In this document: positions 44,403 through 52,779 of the stretch, piece by piece | Position numbering within the stretch: position 1 is the stretch's first letter | Layout of the letters: every line of letters starts with the position of its first letter | DNA from: DATCZB01 sp035513215 | GTDB lineage: Bacteria > Pseudomonadota > Gammaproteobacteria > Steroidobacterales > Rariloculaceae | Assembly: GCA_035513215.1 (NCBI GenBank) | Contig: DATKCK010000078.1 | Location: 37,762 to 101,761, forward strand | Reading direction: 5' to 3' | Length of the DNA: 64,000 bases | The notes under the pieces: generated by a model | The model's input: only the letters and a program-made list of their open reading frames with translations | The model's database searches: none | Told to the model about the DNA's origin: nothing | Made by a program: the position numbers and the translations under genes

Positions 44403-45161
44403 TCAATGCGTCATCGCATAGATGGTGTAATTGACGGCGAAGTGCAACGCCAGCGTCGACATCTCCTGCGGGTATCTCGGGTCGTCGGCATGTTCCCATG
44501 CGTCCCCCAGGTCCATGTTGTGATTGATCAGGACCACTAGCCTGCCGTCATCGTCGTAGATGCCGCGCCAGTGCGGAACTCTGCCGTCCGACTCGTAGGC
44601 CATCCGATTCATGATCACAACCAGGCCGGGGATCTGGATGCGCTCGTCGACCTCGTAGACGACGTGCAGAATCTCGTGAGCGTCCTCGATGTCGACGATC
44701 GGCCGGTCCGGAAAGACACGGCTCATCGAGTCGATGAAACCAGCCCACTGGGCCGTGCCGTGGAAGTCGTCGACCATCAGAAAGCCGCCGCGCAGGAGGT
44801 ACTCGCGCAGCCTGCCGGCGTCGTAGTCGTCGAGCAGCCAGTTTCCGACCTCGACGGCGTACAGCCACGGATAGTTGAACAGCATGTCGTCGTCGAGCCG
44901 AATGAAGACGCCCTCGTTGCCCATGTCCAAACGGGTCAGACGGCTGACACCGAGCGAAAAGAAGTACTCGGCCTCGGGATAATCCGTGCGCCAGTCGCCG
45001 TTGCCTCGCCCGTAGGGGTTGAAGGTGTAGACGAGACGCGCAAAGTCGAACTCGTGCTCCGGCCACCTGTCGATCGTGTCGGCCTCGTCGCCCCGCGCCG
45101 CGAGCGCGGCGAGAACGAAAAGACCGAGCACCGGGATTCGGGTTTTCAGGAGTCGCTGCAT
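44403..45161 (-). CDS. DUF4159 domain protein
   Basis: A 252-residue secreted protein: signal peptide about residues 1-24, then a DUF4159 domain with FDFARLVYTFNPYGRG, DYPEAEYFF, an RLDDDMLFNYPWLYAVEVG stretch and GGFLMVDDFHG. The fold resembles a class I glutamine amidotransferase, but the catalytic Cys is not evident. DUF4159 proteins and domains are regularly coded beside MoxR/DUF58/BatA genes, and here the gene is divergent from that operon across a 211-base promoter region. Function unknown. Confidence 0.8.
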   Translation of the reverse strand: MQRLLKTRIPVLGLFVLAALAARGDEADTIDRWPEHEFDFARLVYTFNPYGRGNGDWRTDYPEAEYFFSLGVSRLTRLDMGNEGVFIRLDDDMLFNYPWLYAVEVGNWLLDDYDAGRLREYLLRGGFLMVDDFHGTAQWAGFIDSMSRVFPDRPIVDIEDAHEILHVVYEVDERIQIPGLVVIMNRMAYESDGRVPHWRGIYDDDGRLVVLINHNMDLGDAWEHADDPRYPQEMSTLALHFAVNYTIYAMTH

Positions 45162-45305
45162 ATGTCACTTCAAGCTGCCGACGCGATCCGTCGCCGGTGT
45201 CCGAATGTTCCGCTGTCGGTCGCGGCCATGCAAGGGCCGGTTGCCCAGTTCCGCCGGCCGCACGACGGCATTTTCCGCGAACTTACGCAGCCCGCGCGGT
45301 CAAAC

Positions 45306-45346
45306 CCATCGTAAGGCATGCTGAGATGGTTTCTGGTGATACCATC
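45306..45346. promoter_or_regulatory. Possible operator: repeated CCATC/GATGG elements upstream of the VWA operon
   Basis: GATGGT (45325-45330) and ACCATC (45341-45346) form a perfect inverted repeat with a 10-base centre, and a further CCATC sits at 45306-45310. The element lies 27 bases before the TTG start of the VWA operon, within the divergent promoter region shared with the DUF4159 gene. It could be an operator or a leader hairpin. Nothing else in the 211-base gap was recognised. Confidence 0.3.
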
Positions 45347-45372
45347 GCAGAAATTGCCTCAGGTGGGAGCCC

Positions 45373-47622
45373 TTGTTCGAGTTTCTGTTCAAGTATTCGC
45401 GGGAGACCTTTGAGCGCGGCGAGTTGCTGTTCGCGAGCGGCTGGCCACTCTGGGCGCTGCTCCTGCTGATTCTGGCCGCGGCGGTCGCCGTCGGCGTGAG
45501 CCTGGTTCGCAACCGCAACGACCTCGGCCGGGTCAAGACCGGCATCATCGGCGGGCTCCAGCTTGCGTTCATCGCGGTGCTCCTGACGATGCTCTGGCGG
45601 CCATCGCTGTTGACGCAGACGCTGCGCGCCCAGGACAACTCGATCGCCGTGCTCGTCGACACCTCGGCCAGCATGAGTTACGGCGAAGGGGAGCGATCGC
45701 GATTGCAGCTCGCCGTCGCGGCCCTCGAGGAAGGGCCCTTGCCCGAGCTCGACGAGCAATTCGACGTCGAGCTGCTCGGTTTCTCGGATCAGATCGTCGG
45801 GCTGCCGTCGCTCGCGGCTGTTCCGGCGCCCGGCCAGCGCACCGATATCGGTCAGGCGCTTTTGTCGGTGCTGCGCGGGGCGAGCGCCGGCGCGCTGGCG
45901 GCCATCGTCCTCGTCTCCGATGGTGCCGACAACGCAGGCCAGCTCGATCCGGCGCAGATCGCCGAGATCGCGGGCTTCGGGGTTCCCGTGCACACGCTCG
46001 GCGTCGGCCGCGAGGTGCTGACCGAGGACGTCGAGCTCGAGGACGTCGTCCTCGGCGCCCGGAGCACGCCCGGCTCGACGATCAGCGCACAGGTCAGCAT
46101 CCGGCACGGGCGGGCCGGGCAGGCCGAGCTCAAGGTCTACGACGGCGATGCGATCCTCGCGTCGGAGACCATCGAGCTGCCCGATCGTCCCGGTGTGACG
46201 ACCCGCTGGGTCGACATCGAGGCCGGACGGGCCGGAATCCGCGATCTCAGGTTCGCGATCGACCCGGTCGCGGGCGAGGTCAACACCATAAATAATGTGC
46301 AGCTTCGCCCGCTCGAAGTCCCCGAAAGGCGCCGCAGCGTCCTCTACTTCGAGGGCGAGCCGCGTTGGGAGTACAAATACGTTCGTCGCGCCGTGGTCGA
46401 CGAGGCGTTTCCGATCCGGTTCGTCACGCTGCTCAGGACGACGCCGAACAAGTTCTACCGCCAGGGCGTCAGCTCGGGCGAGGAGCTTGCGGACGGCTTT
46501 CCGACAGGTAGGGAAGAGCTTTTCGCCTACGATGCACTGATGATCGGCAGCGTCGAGGCAGCGGCGCTGACCGAGGCGCAGCAGCAGATGATCTACGACT
46601 TCGTCAGCCAGCGCGGCGGGACGCTGCTGATGCTCGGCGCGCGGCGGGGTCTCGCCGACGGCGGTTGGGGCGCCACCGTCGTCGGCGACGTGCTGCCGGT
46701 CGCGCTGCCGCAGGTCGACGCGCCGACGTTCGTGCGCGAGCCGGCCAGGGCCGTGCTTCCGGAGGAGGGCAGCGAGTCCCTGATCACGCGTCTTGACGCC
46801 GACGACGAGCTGAACGCGTTCACCTGGGCCGACATGCCGCTGCTGAAGGACTTGCAGCTGATCGACAATGCGAGCCTGAAACCCGGTGCCGAGGTCCTGC
46901 TCGAAGCGGAGTTTGCCGGCGCGCGCCGGCCGCTGCTCGTACGTCATCGTTTCGGTCGGGGTGCCGCCTACGTCCTGGCCGGCAGCACCTGGGGCTGGCA
47001 GATGAGCCTGCCGCACGAAGACCTGAAGCATGAGACCTTCTGGCGCCAGTTGCTGCAGGCGATGACGGCCTCCGTTCCGGAGCCGGTCTCGCTGACGACC
47101 GAAAGGGTTTACTACGGCGATCAGGCACAGGTGACGCTGCGCGCCGACGTGCTCGACACGAAATACGAGCCCGCGACGGCCGCGACGGTGAATATGACCA
47201 TCGATGCGCCCGGCGCTGCAAGGCGGAGCGTCAGCATGGAGGCCGTGCCGGGCGTTCCCGGGCGCTACGAGCTGACGCTCGATGCCGATGCCCCCGGCAT
47301 CTATCGCCTCGAGGCCGAGGCGAATCTCAACGGCGAATCGCTCGGTCGTTCGCGTCTTGCGGTCCGACGCGAGGACGGAATATCGGAGCATTTCCAGGTG
47401 CAGCAGAATCGGGCCCTGCTCGAACGCCTCGCAGCCGCAACCGGAGGTCAGTACTTCTCGCTGGCGCGAGCGGACGAGATTCCCGAAGCCGTGCAGTTTT
47501 CCGACGCCGGCATCGTCGAGCGGCGCCTGCTCGAGCTGTGGAACATGCCGATCCTGTTTCTGCTGTTGCTCGCCTTCCAGGGCGGCGAGTGGATGCTTAG
47601 ACTCGTCTGGGGGCGCCTATGA
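45373..47622 (+). CDS. Membrane-anchored VWA protein with GATase-like domain
   Basis: A 749-residue protein. Two N-terminal helices (about 25-45 and 57-75) are followed by a von Willebrand A domain with a MIDAS motif Asp96-Thr-Ser98-Ala-Ser100 and the downstream VLVSDGADNAG loop. A beta-sandwich follows. Residues of about 320-540 resemble the glutamine-amidotransferase-like domain of this family (RRSVLYFEGEPRWEYKYVRR, then RGGTLLMLGARRGL). A final helix lies at about 728-745. The start is TTG 45373 with GTGGGAG just upstream. It is the first gene of the operon and overlaps the next by 4 bases. Likely a large metal-dependent scaffold at the inner membrane facing the periplasm. Confidence 0.85.
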   Translation: MFEFLFKYSRETFERGELLFASGWPLWALLLLILAAAVAVGVSLVRNRNDLGRVKTGIIGGLQLAFIAVLLTMLWRPSLLTQTLRAQDNSIAVLVDTSASMSYGEGERSRLQLAVAALEEGPLPELDEQFDVELLGFSDQIVGLPSLAAVPAPGQRTDIGQALLSVLRGASAGALAAIVLVSDGADNAGQLDPAQIAEIAGFGVPVHTLGVGREVLTEDVELEDVVLGARSTPGSTISAQVSIRHGRAGQAELKVYDGDAILASETIELPDRPGVTTRWVDIEAGRAGIRDLRFAIDPVAGEVNTINNVQLRPLEVPERRRSVLYFEGEPRWEYKYVRRAVVDEAFPIRFVTLLRTTPNKFYRQGVSSGEELADGFPTGREELFAYDALMIGSVEAAALTEAQQQMIYDFVSQRGGTLLMLGARRGLADGGWGATVVGDVLPVALPQVDAPTFVREPARAVLPEEGSESLITRLDADDELNAFTWADMPLLKDLQLIDNASLKPGAEVLLEAEFAGARRPLLVRHRFGRGAAYVLAGSTWGWQMSLPHEDLKHETFWRQLLQAMTASVPEPVSLTTERVYYGDQAQVTLRADVLDTKYEPATAATVNMTIDAPGAARRSVSMEAVPGVPGRYELTLDADAPGIYRLEAEANLNGESLGRSRLAVRREDGISEHFQVQQNRALLERLAAATGGQYFSLARADEIPEAVQFSDAGIVERRLLELWNMPILFLLLLAFQGGEWMLRLVWGRL

Positions 47623-48512
47623 GAGTCCCCCCATGCCTGCTGCTCGCCACGCTCGCGCTGCTCCCCGCTCCGGCGCGCGCGGAGCTTTACTATCTGATCG
47701 TCGCCGGCTTGGGCGGCGATCCGAGCTACGCCGAGCGTTTTGCCGAGGATGCGACGGCAATGGCCGCGGCCGCCGAGCGGACGGTCGGCAGCCGCGACAG
47801 CATCACGGTCTTGCGCGGCGACGACGCGACGCGTGATGCTCTGCGCGAGGCGCTCGCCGGGCTCGCCGGGTCGACCCAGCCCGCCGACCGCCTGGCCGTG
47901 TTCCTGATCGGCCACGGTAGCTACGACGGCCACGAGTACAAGCTCAACCTGCCCGGCGAGGACATCACCGGCACGGAGCTCGAGGAGCTGCTCGGCGCCG
48001 TGCCGGCGCAAAGCCAGCTCATCGTCAACGCGACGAGCGCGAGCGGCGCCGTGCTCGAGCCCTGGTCGGCCGGCGGCCGCGCCGTGATCACGGCGACCCG
48101 CAGCGGCGCCGAGCGCAATGCGACGCGCTTTTCCCGGCATTGGGCCGCGGCGTTGTCGTCCGAGGAAGCTGACGTCAACAAGAACGGTTCGATCTCGATA
48201 CAGGAGGCCTTCGACTACGCCTCGCGTCTCGTCGCCGAGAGCTTCGAGGCCGACGGGATCCTCGCGACGGAGCATCCGGAGCTTCGTAGCGACGCGGCCG
48301 GCGCCTTCGAGGTGTCAAGGCTGTCAGCTCGGGTGGCTGCGACGCCAGTGGTCGAGGCGCTGAACGAGCGGCTCGCCGAGCTCGAGGAAGAAGTCGCGGC
48401 CTTGCGGCTTCGCCGCGAGGAGCTGGGTGACGACTATCTGCCGCAGCTTCAGGCACTGCTCGTCGAGCTTGCCGAAGTTCAGGAACAGATCGACGAGGCC
48501 AGCGCCGAGTAA
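47619..48512 (+). CDS. Secreted caspase/C13-like protein lacking the catalytic Cys, with EF-hand loop
   Basis: A 297-residue protein with signal peptide (residues 1-21, cut after ARA). Residues 23-180 look like a caspase/legumain fold: YYLIVAGLGG opens it, and His99 in LIGHGSYDG matches the catalytic His. The strand where the nucleophile should follow reads IVNATSASG, so Cys is replaced and peptidase activity is doubtful. The segment 185-196 (DVNKNGSISIQE) is a perfect EF-hand calcium loop. Residues 250-297 are a coiled coil. Overlaps the VWA gene as ATGA. A calcium-responsive adaptor role is inferred. Confidence 0.75.
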   Translation: MRVPPCLLLATLALLPAPARAELYYLIVAGLGGDPSYAERFAEDATAMAAAAERTVGSRDSITVLRGDDATRDALREALAGLAGSTQPADRLAVFLIGHGSYDGHEYKLNLPGEDITGTELEELLGAVPAQSQLIVNATSASGAVLEPWSAGGRAVITATRSGAERNATRFSRHWAAALSSEEADVNKNGSISIQEAFDYASRLVAESFEADGILATEHPELRSDAAGAFEVSRLSARVAATPVVEALNERLAELEEEVAALRLRREELGDDYLPQLQALLVELAEVQEQIDEASAE

Positions 48513-48517
48513 GCGTC

Positions 48518-50794
48518 GTGGCTGGACGCGCATCCCCTTTCGCCGCTCTCGCGCTTCTGCTCTGCGCAGCGGTCGACGCGGAAGCAGCCTACGGGATCGA
48601 TTACTCGGCCGACCGGCCGGAAGAGCTCAGGGCCTGCGATGCGAGCTACTTTCGCGGCGAGCGTGCCGAGTCCGGACGCTGTTACTCGGCGCTGCTCGCC
48701 GGTGACGCCGATATCCGTATCAAGGCGGAAGCGGCCTGGGCGCTCGGCAACATCGTCGCGGCCAACAACTACTTTCAGGAAGCTTTCGACGCTAATCCCG
48801 AAGATGCGCGCCTGCGCCTGCGCTGGGGAAAGCTGTTCGAGGCAACCAACGCCGAGGCCCAGGAAGTCGCGACGCTCTATCGCGAAGCGCTCGAGATCGA
48901 TCCGGCCTACGCGCCGGCGATTCTCGGGATGGCCGAGCTTGCAGCGGGACGCTTCGAGGGCCGGGCCCGCGAATGGGTCGAGGAAGCCCTCGAGATCGAA
49001 CCCGAGTCGATCGGCGCGCACCTCCTGCTCGCGAGCATGGAGCTCGAGGTCGGAAATCTCGAGCTTGCCGAGGAGAGCCTCGATCGCGCCTTCGAGCTCG
49101 TCGAGAGCAGCGACTACCCGCCGCTCGAGGTTTACGCGCTCAGGGCGTCCCTCGATCTGCTGCGCGGCGATTTCGAAAGCCAGTGGATAACGCGGGCTCT
49201 CGAGTACAGCCCGATGTACGGCGACGCGTATGCGATTCCGGCCTATTTCTTCGTCATCACACGGCGCTACCGCGAAGCGATCGACTTTTACGAGCGTGCT
49301 GTGGACGTTCAGCCCGACCTCTATGCGGCGCATACGGCACTCGGCGTGAATCTCCTGCGCGAGAACCGCGTCGACGAAGCATACCGGCACCTGCGCACCG
49401 CGTACGAGGGCGAGGACGGGTATTCGAGCGACACAACGGTCAACACGCTCAATTTGATCGACAGCTTCGTGAACTTCACAGTCGAGACCTATGACGGGCA
49501 GACCGATCCCGCCGGCGGCGGCGCAGGCGTCATTCTGAGACTGCATCAAGACGAGACCGACGTTCTGACCCCTTACGTGCTCGATCTCGTCAACGAGAGC
49601 ATCGATACGTTCAGCGAACGTTACGGCTTTACACTCGAGGAGCCCGTCATTGCGGAGCTCTACCCCGTGGCAGCCGATTTCTCGGTGCGCACGGCGGGAC
49701 TGCCCGGCATCGGCCTGCTCGGCGTCGCCTTCGGCTACCTCGTCGCGATGAACAGCCCGTCGCAAGCCGGCAGCGGCCAGTTCCACTGGGGGACGACGCT
49801 CTGGCACGAGGTCGCGCACGTCTTCACCCTCGAAGCCACGGATCACCTCGTGCCGCGCTGGTTCAGCGAAGGCGTTTCGGTCCACGAGGAGTGGAGCACG
49901 GGGCCGTTGCCGGGCCGGCACATCCCGGTCCACGTCCTGCAGGCGATGGCCGACGATCGGTTTCTCCCGATCTCCGATCTCGACGAGGGGTTCATTCGCC
50001 CGACCTACGAGAACCAGGTCATCGTGTCCTACATGCAGGCCGGCCTGATCTGCGAATACATCGCGATGGCTTTCGGGCAGCGAGCCCTGCATGGCATGCT
50101 CGAGCGGTTTCGGGCCGGCGACGAGACGCCTGCCGCCATCGAGGCGGCGCTCGGCATCACGCCCGCAGAGTTCGACGACCGATTCGCCCTGCATGTCGCC
50201 GCCGAGTTCGACATGGTGCTCGACAATCTCGAAGCCTGGAACGAGGCCCGGGCGGCGCTTCGGGAGCATGCCGCAGCCGGGGACTGGGAGGGCGTCCGCA
50301 ATTCCGCGGCCGAGGCAATCGCGCTGATGCCCGGCTATGTCGACGAGGGCAGCCCTTACCTCGCGCTCGAGAGAGCGCAGCGCGAGCTCGGCGACCAAGG
50401 GGCAGCCCGGGAGACGCTCGAGCGATACTGGCGTCTCGGCGGCTACGAGCCGACGGCCCTGATGCGGCTCGCCCGCGCGCTCATCGATGCAGGCAACAAC
50501 GAGACGGCGATCGAGGTTCTCGAAGCGCTCGTGCTCGTCACGCCGCTCGATGAGTCCGTGCATGCCGATCTCGGCGACCTGTTGCTCGAGACGCGGCCCG
50601 CCGATGCTCTGACGGAGTTCACCGTGCTGGCGGCGCTCGAGCCGCACGATCAGGCGAGCGTCAACCTTCGGCTAGCGAAAGCGCACATGGCGCTCGGTGA
50701 CACTGGCAAAGCCACGGAACATTTGTTGTATGCTCTGGAGATCGCGCCGCACTACCGTGAGGCGCAACAACTACTGCTGGAGATTGTTCGTTGA
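48518..50794 (+). CDS. Secreted TPR protein with gluzincin (peptidase MA-like) domain
   Basis: A 758-residue protein, signal peptide about residues 1-23. Residues 35-310 are a run of TPR-like helical pairs. A metallopeptidase domain follows with the zinc site His430-Glu431-x-x-His434 (HEVAHVF) and the third ligand Glu451 in WFSEGVSVHEEW, the spacing of gluzincins of the MA-like group. C-terminal TPRs run from about 570 to 755. The start is GTG 48518, five bases after the previous stop. The stop overlaps the MoxR start as TTGA. It could be an active periplasmic protease guided by its TPR arms. Confidence 0.8.
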   Translation: MAGRASPFAALALLLCAAVDAEAAYGIDYSADRPEELRACDASYFRGERAESGRCYSALLAGDADIRIKAEAAWALGNIVAANNYFQEAFDANPEDARLRLRWGKLFEATNAEAQEVATLYREALEIDPAYAPAILGMAELAAGRFEGRAREWVEEALEIEPESIGAHLLLASMELEVGNLELAEESLDRAFELVESSDYPPLEVYALRASLDLLRGDFESQWITRALEYSPMYGDAYAIPAYFFVITRRYREAIDFYERAVDVQPDLYAAHTALGVNLLRENRVDEAYRHLRTAYEGEDGYSSDTTVNTLNLIDSFVNFTVETYDGQTDPAGGGAGVILRLHQDETDVLTPYVLDLVNESIDTFSERYGFTLEEPVIAELYPVAADFSVRTAGLPGIGLLGVAFGYLVAMNSPSQAGSGQFHWGTTLWHEVAHVFTLEATDHLVPRWFSEGVSVHEEWSTGPLPGRHIPVHVLQAMADDRFLPISDLDEGFIRPTYENQVIVSYMQAGLICEYIAMAFGQRALHGMLERFRAGDETPAAIEAALGITPAEFDDRFALHVAAEFDMVLDNLEAWNEARAALREHAAAGDWEGVRNSAAEAIALMPGYVDEGSPYLALERAQRELGDQGAARETLERYWRLGGYEPTALMRLARALIDAGNNETAIEVLEALVLVTPLDESVHADLGDLLLETRPADALTEFTVLAALEPHDQASVNLRLAKAHMALGDTGKATEHLLYALEIAPHYREAQQLLLEIVR

Positions 50795-51834
50795 CCACCG
50801 AAGCCCCGACCGACATCGAATCCGAAGAAGCCAGGGTCTTGATCGAAGACTTCAACGCGTCGTTCGCGAAAATCCGAACCGAGGTCCGGAAAGTCATCGT
50901 GGGTCAGGACGAGGTGGTCGAGAACCTGCTGATGACGCTGCTCGTCGGAGGTCACTGTCTGATAACGGGCATGCCGGGCACGGCGAAGACGCTGCTCGTG
51001 AGGACGCTGGCCAATGCGCTCGGCCTCACCTACAAGCGGATTCAGTTCACGCCCGATCTGATGCCCGCCGACGTCACGGGCACGGACATCATCGAGGAGG
51101 ATTCGACGACGGGACGGCGAACCTGGACCTTCGTGCCGGGCCCCCTGTTCACCAACGTGCTGCTCGCCGACGAGATCAACCGCACGCCGCCGAAGACGCA
51201 ATCGGCCTTGCTCGAGGCGATGCAGGAGTTCTCGGTGACGGTGCGCGGACACTTCCACCAGATCGAGCCGCCCTTCTTCGTCCTCGCGACCCAGAACCCG
51301 ATCGAGCTCGAGGGCACCTACCCGCTGCCGGAAGCCCAGCTCGACCGATTCCTGTTCAACGTCATCCTCGATTACCTGAGCGAGGCGGAAGAGATCGAGG
51401 TCGTCAACCGATTCACGACGCGCATGGATATCCCCAGGGTCGATCCCTGCACGACACCGGCGCAGATTCTGAAGTTCCAGGCTCTCGTGCGGCAGGTCCC
51501 GATCGCCGAAAGCGTCAATCGTTACGCGGTCGATCTGATTCGCGCGACGCGTCCCGAGGATCCGCTCGCCCCCGATGTCGTGCGCAAGTACATTCAGTAC
51601 GGCGCGAGCGTCAGGGCCACGATGTTCGTTACACTCGCGGCCAAGGCCAGAGCGCTGATGCACGGCCGCTATCACGTGACCCGCGACGACATCAGGAGCC
51701 TGATGCTGCCCGTGCTGCGGCATCGCGTCCTGACCAATTACTTCGCCGAGTCCGACAACATGAGTGTCGACAAAGTGCTAACGAAGATGCTCGACGCCCT
51801 CGACGCCGGCGGCATCAAGGCGCGGGCGAGCTAG
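50791..51834 (+). CDS. MoxR-family AAA+ ATPase
   Basis: A 347-residue ATPase with Walker A GMPGTAKT (Lys66), Walker B LLADEINRTPPKTQSALLEAMQE, the sensor-1 ATQNPIELEGTYPLPEAQLDRF stretch typical of MoxR proteins and a C-terminal lid helix region with MHGRYHVTRDDIRSL. MoxR ATPases work as chaperones for VWA-domain partners, commonly encoded next to a DUF58 gene, as here. It starts at TTG 50791, overlapping the preceding stop. Cytoplasmic, likely hexameric. Confidence 0.93.
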   Translation: MTTEAPTDIESEEARVLIEDFNASFAKIRTEVRKVIVGQDEVVENLLMTLLVGGHCLITGMPGTAKTLLVRTLANALGLTYKRIQFTPDLMPADVTGTDIIEEDSTTGRRTWTFVPGPLFTNVLLADEINRTPPKTQSALLEAMQEFSVTVRGHFHQIEPPFFVLATQNPIELEGTYPLPEAQLDRFLFNVILDYLSEAEEIEVVNRFTTRMDIPRVDPCTTPAQILKFQALVRQVPIAESVNRYAVDLIRATRPEDPLAPDVVRKYIQYGASVRATMFVTLAAKARALMHGRYHVTRDDIRSLMLPVLRHRVLTNYFAESDNMSVDKVLTKMLDALDAGGIKARAS

Positions 51835-51840
51835 GCGTAG

Positions 51841-52749
51841 ATGGCTTCGACGGGCGTCGCGCATCCCAGACATCTGCTCGAGCCGCACGTGCTCGCGGGA
51901 TTGTCGAATCTCGAGCTCGTCGCGCGCGCCGTCGTCAACGGCTTTCTGACCGGCCTGCATCGCTCGCCGTTCTTCGGCTTCAGCCAGGAATTCCGCGAAT
52001 ACAAGGCCTATGCCGAGGGCGATGATCCGCGATTCATCGACTGGAACGTCTACGCTCGTACCGACCGGACCTATATCAAGCGCTTTCTCGGCGAGACCAA
52101 TACCCGGCTCGTGATACTGCTCGACGCGAGCGCATCGATGGGATTCGGCTCGGGCGCCGTGACGAAGCTGCAATACGCCAAGTTTCTGGCCGCGACACTC
52201 GCCTATCTCGCCACGCGGCAGCACGACGCCGTCGGGCTGATCGTCTTCGACGAGGATATCGTCGATCACAAGAAACCTTCGTCGCGGCCCGGGCATCTGC
52301 ACGGCGTCCTGCACGCGATCGACCGGGCCGAGCCCGGCACGGGGACGGACCTGGCGCGCCCGATCGAGCGCTTTCGCCAGTTCGAGAAAGGTCGGGGGCT
52401 CGTCGCCGTGATCTCCGATTTCTACTGCGAGCCCGAGGCGCTGCTTGCGGGCGTGCGGCCTCTGGCTTATCAGGGCCATGACGTCGTGCTGTTCCAGCTA
52501 CTCGATCCGGAGGAGCTCAAGCCGGAACTTCGCGAGTCGGCGCTGCTCGAAGATATGGAGTCCGGCGCCGCAATCGAGGTGTCGCCGAGCTTCATGCGAG
52601 CTCGATACAGGGAAAAGATCGATGCTCATATCAGCGATCTCAAGCGCCAGGCCACGGGCGCCGGTGCCGATCACGTGCTCGTCGACATCACGCATCCGCT
52701 CGACGAGGCGCTCAGAAGCTATCTGCTGTTTCGGCACCGGCGTGGCTGA
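51841..52749 (+). CDS. DUF58 VWA-like protein
   Basis: A 302-residue protein with the DUF58 core EYKAYAEGDDPRFIDWNVYARTDR and a VWA-like half with the MIDAS motif Asp95-Ala-Ser97-Ala-Ser99. The AVISDFYCEPEALL segment follows. DUF58 proteins are the standard partners of MoxR ATPases, and the gene follows moxR after 6 bases. No membrane helix is seen, so it is probably cytoplasmic and membrane-associated through the other VWA proteins of the operon. Confidence 0.92.
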   Translation: MASTGVAHPRHLLEPHVLAGLSNLELVARAVVNGFLTGLHRSPFFGFSQEFREYKAYAEGDDPRFIDWNVYARTDRTYIKRFLGETNTRLVILLDASASMGFGSGAVTKLQYAKFLAATLAYLATRQHDAVGLIVFDEDIVDHKKPSSRPGHLHGVLHAIDRAEPGTGTDLARPIERFRQFEKGRGLVAVISDFYCEPEALLAGVRPLAYQGHDVVLFQLLDPEELKPELRESALLEDMESGAAIEVSPSFMRARYREKIDAHISDLKRQATGAGADHVLVDITHPLDEALRSYLLFRHRRG

Positions 52750-52779
52750 TCCGGTGCACCTCAAGCGGGTCGGGGCAGC

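Noticed and set aside
45283..47391. A 702-codon minus-strand frame opposite the first VWA gene
   Set aside because: Antisense to a gene with clear VWA and membrane motifs; no recognisable domain in the antisense product.
48479..50647. A 722-codon minus-strand frame opposite the TPR-gluzincin gene
   Set aside because: Same reason: shadow frame of a high-GC gene with HExxH and TPR motifs on the plus strand.
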